A stretch of DNA of 16,829 bases from assembly GCA_023416315.1 (NCBI GenBank), contig JAEZIA010000504.1, forward strand, positions 1 to 16,829, read 5' to 3'. This DNA is from Actinomycetes bacterium (GTDB taxonomy: Bacteria; Actinomycetota; Actinomycetes; Mycobacteriales; Mycobacteriaceae). Below the pieces are notes generated by a model that had not been told where the DNA came from, did no database searches, and saw only the letters and a program-made list of their open reading frames with translations. This document shows, piece by piece, positions 13,934 through 16,829 of the stretch (its first letter is position 1; the number at the start of each line of letters is the position of its first letter). Made by a program: the position numbers and the translations under genes.

Positions 13934-14764
13934 TCAGCGCATCGGCGGGGCGAGCTTGGGCAGCACGGTGGAAAACAGCTGCTGATAGCCCGAGCCGGTG
14001 ATCCGCACGATAACGTCGAGGATCTTCGCGTCGGCGCCGACCAGCACCCGAGCCTTGTTCTTGCGGACGGCGTCGAGGATGATCTCCGCGGCGCGCTCCG
14101 GGGTGGTCCTGGCCAGCTTCTTGTCGAAGGCCTTGGCCATCGCGGCCTGGTCGAGCCCCTCGGCGACGGTGGAGTTGCGGGCGATCGCGGTCTTGATGCC
14201 GCCGGGGTGCACCGTCGTCACCTTGACGGGGTGCTTGGCCAGAATCATCTCCTGGCGCAGTGCCTCGGTGAATCCGCGCACCGCGAACTTGGCGGCGTTG
14301 TAGGCGGCCTGGCCCGGCACGGAGAAGATCCCGAACAGGCTGGACACGTTGACGATGTGGCCGTCGCCGGACTCGATCAGGTAGGGCAGGAAGACCTTGG
14401 TGCCGTTGACGACGCCCCAGAAGTCGACGTCCATCACCCGCTCGATGTCCTTGAACTGGCTGATCTCGATGTCACCGGAGTATGCGATACCGGCGTTGTT
14501 GTAGATCTGGTTGACCTTGCCGAAGTGTGCCTTCACGCTGTCGGCGTAGGCAGCGAAGGCCTCCCGCTCGGTGACGTTGAGCCGGTCGGCCTTGACCTCG
14601 ACGCCGATGGCCTTGAGGCGTTCCTCGGTGACGGCCAGCCCCTCGGTGTCGATATCGCTGATGGCCAGTTTGGCGCCCGATCGGCCCAGCTCCATCGCCA
14701 GTGCTTGACCGATGCCCGACCCGGCTCCGGTGACAACCGCTACCTTCCCGGCAAACCCCTGCAT
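13934..14764 (-). CDS. Short-chain dehydrogenase/reductase (classical SDR)
   Basis: A 276-residue NAD(P)-dependent oxidoreductase matching the Rv1245c position. Classical SDR motifs are complete: TGAGSGIG (12-19), acidic Asp37 at the end of the second strand (favouring NAD), NNAG (89-92), catalytic Ser142 in VNVSS, Tyr155 and Lys159 in YNAAK, and PGGIKT after the sixth strand. The C-terminal ~70 residues are longer than in minimal SDRs and form helices rich in Lys/Ala, ending in a hydrophobic IVRITGSGYQQLF region that may touch the membrane. GAGGAG lies before the ATG. Substrate cannot be deduced. It converges on lpqZ with 5 nt between stop codons. Confidence 0.93.
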   Translation of the reverse strand: MQGFAGKVAVVTGAGSGIGQALAMELGRSGAKLAISDIDTEGLAVTEERLKAIGVEVKADRLNVTEREAFAAYADSVKAHFGKVNQIYNNAGIAYSGDIEISQFKDIERVMDVDFWGVVNGTKVFLPYLIESGDGHIVNVSSLFGIFSVPGQAAYNAAKFAVRGFTEALRQEMILAKHPVKVTTVHPGGIKTAIARNSTVAEGLDQAAMAKAFDKKLARTTPERAAEIILDAVRKNKARVLVGADAKILDVIVRITGSGYQQLFSTVLPKLAPPMR

Positions 14765-14804
14765 GGACGGCTCCTCGAGTTGTTAGACGTGTGTTGAATG
14801 CGCT

Positions 14805-14811
14805 TAGGCTA
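14805..14811. promoter_or_regulatory. Possible shared bidirectional -10 element
   Basis: The 7-bp stretch TAGGCTA reads TAGGCT on the plus strand and TAGCCT on the minus strand; both fit TANNNT. Plus-strand transcription would start near 14817 towards the DUF732 gene. Minus-strand transcription would start near 14799 towards the SDR gene. The -35 candidates (TTAGAC at 14783-14788 with a 16-nt spacer; TTACCC on the minus strand with a 17-nt spacer) are only partial matches. The hexamers are seen; the promoters are inferred. Confidence 0.3.
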
Positions 14812-14865
14812 TCGGGTGGGCACCCCGCGGGTAACAGCGGGTTGCCCGGGCGCGATGCTTACATC

Positions 14866-15240
14866 ATGACGTTTCGCCGTTTTGCCGGCGCGGGCGCGGT
14901 TGCCGGATTGGCCGCCGGCGCCATCGCGCTGGCTGCGCCCGCCCAGGCCGACACCACCGCCGACGACTTCCTGGCCGCCTTGAGCAGTGCCGGCATCACC
15001 GGGATCGACCCGGGCCAGGCCGTCGAGATGGGGCAGTCGATCTGCCCGCTGCTGGCCGATCGCAGCCAGAACACTGCCGACATCGCCTCGACCGTGGCCG
15101 ACCGGCTGGGCCGCCCGCTGGGGCCGGCCACCATGTTCACCGGGCTGGCGGTCTCGTTCTTCTGCCCGCGCGCGGTCTCGGACCTGGCCAACGGCAACTC
15201 GCCGATCCCGCTGGACCTGCTGAACAACTTCGGCTTCTAG
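14866..15240 (+). CDS. Secreted DUF732 protein
   Basis: A 124-residue exported protein of the mycobacterial DUF732 family. The start MTFRRFAGAG is followed by an Ala/Gly-rich hydrophobic segment and a probable signal peptidase site after APAQA (residue 28). The mature ~96 residues begin DTTADDFLAALSSAGITG, contain a GQSICPLL motif with Cys60 and a FFCPRAV motif with Cys100 (likely disulfide), and end PLDLLNNFGF. The ATG at 14866 gives a complete signal peptide; upstream in-frame codons to 14791 add 25 non-conserved residues and were not used. Function unknown; the gene is single and divergent from the SDR gene. Confidence 0.88.
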   Translation: MTFRRFAGAGAVAGLAAGAIALAAPAQADTTADDFLAALSSAGITGIDPGQAVEMGQSICPLLADRSQNTADIASTVADRLGRPLGPATMFTGLAVSFFCPRAVSDLANGNSPIPLDLLNNFGF

Positions 15241-15246
15241 CTGCGC

Positions 15247-15315
15247 GGCCTCGACTGTGGGCCTCATGCACGCGAAAGTGCGATTTTGCGTGCATAACCC
15301 CCACAGTCGACGGCC
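15247..15315. repeat. 60-bp near-perfect palindrome between convergent genes
   Basis: The core spans 15251-15310. TCGACTGTGG (15251-15260) is the exact reverse complement of 15301-15310. The inner arm ATGCACGC (15266-15273) matches GCGTGCAT (15288-15295), continued by GAAA against TTTT (one G-T pair), closing on the 6-nt loop GTGCGA. Four mismatched positions lie between the two arms. GGCC at 15247-15250 and 15312-15315 extends the stem past a one-base bulge. It lies between the DUF732 stop and the kgd stop. It could serve as a bidirectional terminator or be one copy of a dispersed palindromic repeat. Confidence 0.85.
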
Positions 15316-15324
15316 AACCCACCC

Positions 15325-16829
15325 CTAGGCGAACGCCTCGTCGATGATCTCCTGCTGCTCGACGGCGTGCACCTTCGACGAGCCCGACGACGGCGCCGAC
15401 ATCGCACGCCGCGAGATGCGCTTGATCCCGGTCAGCTTCTCCGGCAACAACTCCGGCAGGGTCAGGCCGAACGTCGGCCAGGCACCCTGGTTGGCCGGCT
15501 CCTCCTGCACCCAGAAGAACTCCTTGGCATTCGGATAGGAGTCCAGCGTGTTGCTGAGCCGCCGCTTGGGCAGCGGCGCCAGCTGCTCGACCCGGACGAT
15601 CGCGACGTCGTCCCGCTTGTCCTTGTCCTTGCGGGCCACCAGCTCGTAGTAGATCTTGCCGCTGGTCAACAGGATTCGGCTGACCTTGTTGCGGTCGCCG
15701 TCGCCGTCTGTGTAGGTCGGCTCCTCCAGAATCGACCGGAACTTCTGCTCGGTGAAGTCCCGGATGTCGCTGACGGCAGCCTTGTTGCGCAGCATCGACT
15801 TCGGCGTGAACACGATCAGCGGGCGGTGTACCCCGTCGAGTCCATGCCTGCGCAGCAGGTGGAAATAGTTCGCCGGGGTCGAGGGCAGCGCGATCGTCAT
15901 CGAGCCCTCGGCCCACAGTTGCAGGAACCGCTCGATGCGGCCCGACGTGTGGTCCGGGCCCTGGCCCTCGTGGCCGTGGGGGAGCAGCAGCACCACATCG
16001 GAGAGCTGGCCCCACTTGGCCTCACCGGAGCTGATGAACTCGTCGATGATCGACTGCGCGCCGTTGACGAAGTCGCCGAACTGCGCCTCCCACAGCACCA
16101 GCGCATCGGGGTTGCCCACCGAGTAGCCGTACTCGAAGCCCACCGCCGCGTACTCCGACAGCGCCGAGTCGTACACCAGCAGCTTGCCGCCGGTCGGCGT
16201 GCCGTCCGGATTGATCGTCAGCAGGTCCAGCGGCGTGAACTCCGCGCCGGTCTTGCGGTCGATGATCACCGCGTGCCGCTGGGTGAACGTGCCGCGCCGG
16301 GTGTCCTGCCCGGACAGCCGGATCAGCTTGCCTTCGGCCAAAAACGATCCCAGCGCCAGCAATTCGGCGAACGCCCAGTCGACCTTGCCCTCATAGGCCA
16401 TCTCGCGGCGCTTCTCCAGCACCGGCTTCACCCGCGGATGGACATTGAAGTTCTCCGGGAACGACAGGTGCGCATCACCGATGCGGGCCAGCAGCGACTT
16501 GTCCACCGCGGTGGTCATGCCGCGCGGGATCATCTGGTCTTCCTCGACCGACTCGCTGGGTTCGACCTCGTGTTTCTCTAGGTCACGAACCTCGTTGAAC
16601 ACCCGCTCCAGCTGACCCTGGTAGTCGCGCAGCGCGTCCTCGGCTTCTTTCATCGAGATGTCGCCGCGGCCGATCAGCGCTTCGGTGTAGGTCTTGCGCA
16701 CCCCGCGCTTGGTGTCGATCACGTCGTACATGTACGGCTGGGTCATCGACGGGTCGTCACCTTCGTTGTGCCCGCGACGGCGGTAGCACAGCATGTCGAT
16801 GATGACGTCCTTCTTGAACTTCTGCCGGA
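15325..16829 (-). CDS. kgd: Multifunctional 2-oxoglutarate metabolism enzyme Kgd (E1/decarboxylase), C-terminal part
   Basis: The last 501 codons of a thiamine-diphosphate enzyme that is about 1230 residues when complete; the start lies beyond base 16829. Kgd acts as 2-oxoglutarate decarboxylase and 2-hydroxy-3-oxoadipate synthase, and as the E1 of the 2-oxoglutarate dehydrogenase complex. The visible part has CYRRRGHNEGDDPS (ThDP/metal end of the first E1 domain). It then has the transketolase-like pyrimidine-binding domain with SEYAAVGFEYGYSVGNPDAL, WEAQFGDFVNGAQ and PHGHEGQGPDHTSGRIERFL. Last come FTPKSMLRNKAA and the C-terminal domain with LAPLPKR, FFWVQEEPANQGAW and the end HAVEQQEIIDEAFA. 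The reading frame is intact. The N-terminal acyltransferase-like domain cannot be judged here. Confidence 0.96.
   Translation of the reverse strand, partial: RQKFKKDVIIDMLCYRRRGHNEGDDPSMTQPYMYDVIDTKRGVRKTYTEALIGRGDISMKEAEDALRDYQGQLERVFNEVRDLEKHEVEPSESVEEDQMIPRGMTTAVDKSLLARIGDAHLSFPENFNVHPRVKPVLEKRREMAYEGKVDWAFAELLALGSFLAEGKLIRLSGQDTRRGTFTQRHAVIIDRKTGAEFTPLDLLTINPDGTPTGGKLLVYDSALSEYAAVGFEYGYSVGNPDALVLWEAQFGDFVNGAQSIIDEFISSGEAKWGQLSDVVLLLPHGHEGQGPDHTSGRIERFLQLWAEGSMTIALPSTPANYFHLLRRHGLDGVHRPLIVFTPKSMLRNKAAVSDIRDFTEQKFRSILEEPTYTDGDGDRNKVSRILLTSGKIYYELVARKDKDKRDDVAIVRVEQLAPLPKRRLSNTLDSYPNAKEFFWVQEEPANQGAWPTFGLTLPELLPEKLTGIKRISRRAMSAPSSGSSKVHAVEQQEIIDEAFA

Noticed and set aside
1..16829. tRNA, rRNA, CRISPR array, insertion sequence, phage or defence genes
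   Set aside because: None seen. All coding space is explained by conserved chromosomal genes in a mycobacterial order, with no transposase, integrase or regularly spaced repeats.

Overview
The window looks like part of the chromosome of a rapidly growing mycobacterium (Mycolicibacterium type). The evidence is the high-GC sequence with strong third-position GC, the order of the genes, and recognisable mycobacterial families: the LpqY-SugABC trehalose importer, LpqZ, a DUF732 secreted protein and the C-terminal part of Kgd. As I recall it, the order matches the M. tuberculosis segment Rv1230c to Rv1248c, with four differences. A CitE-like lyase and a second DUF4190 gene are present, a SUFU-domain gene is attached to the sug operon, and a malic enzyme sits where M. 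tuberculosis has mdh. No mobile element, CRISPR array, tRNA or rRNA was seen.

Left part (1-5548). A secreted lytic transglycosylase, cut by the window edge, is read leftwards. So is a two-gene unit of a soluble PRC-barrel/MgtE_N/CBS protein and a DUF1003 membrane protein, joined by an ATGA overlap. A CitE-like CoA-ester lyase starts divergently only 24 bp away. It converges, through a shared CTAG stop, on two tandem Pro/Gly/Tyr-rich DUF4190 membrane proteins. Next comes a divergent small membrane protein with a GSP17M/YflT-like domain.

Centre (5550-10664). This is the trehalose-recycling operon lpqY-sugA-sugB-sugC: binding lipoprotein, two permeases and the ATPase. The genes are spaced by overlaps or by at most 10 bp. 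A SUFU-domain gene is joined to sugC by a 4-nt overlap. The 173-bp leader of lpqY holds a likely terminator of the upstream gene, a possible promoter and a long interrupted inverted repeat. A convergent CorA Mg2+ channel gene follows immediately.

Right part (11758-16829). Here lie a malic enzyme, the lipoprotein LpqZ, a convergent short-chain dehydrogenase, a small secreted DUF732 protein and the last 501 codons of kgd. A 60-bp near-perfect palindrome separates the DUF732 gene from kgd. CitE-like lyase, malic enzyme and Kgd place several central-carbon (acetyl-CoA/glyoxylate, malate, 2-oxoglutarate) functions around the sugar importer. MgtE-like, DUF1003 and CorA proteins give a magnesium theme.

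Several starts show a TANNNT -10 hexamer exactly 7 nt before the start codon (MgtE-like, first DUF4190 gene, malic enzyme). That is the arrangement expected of leaderless mycobacterial transcripts.
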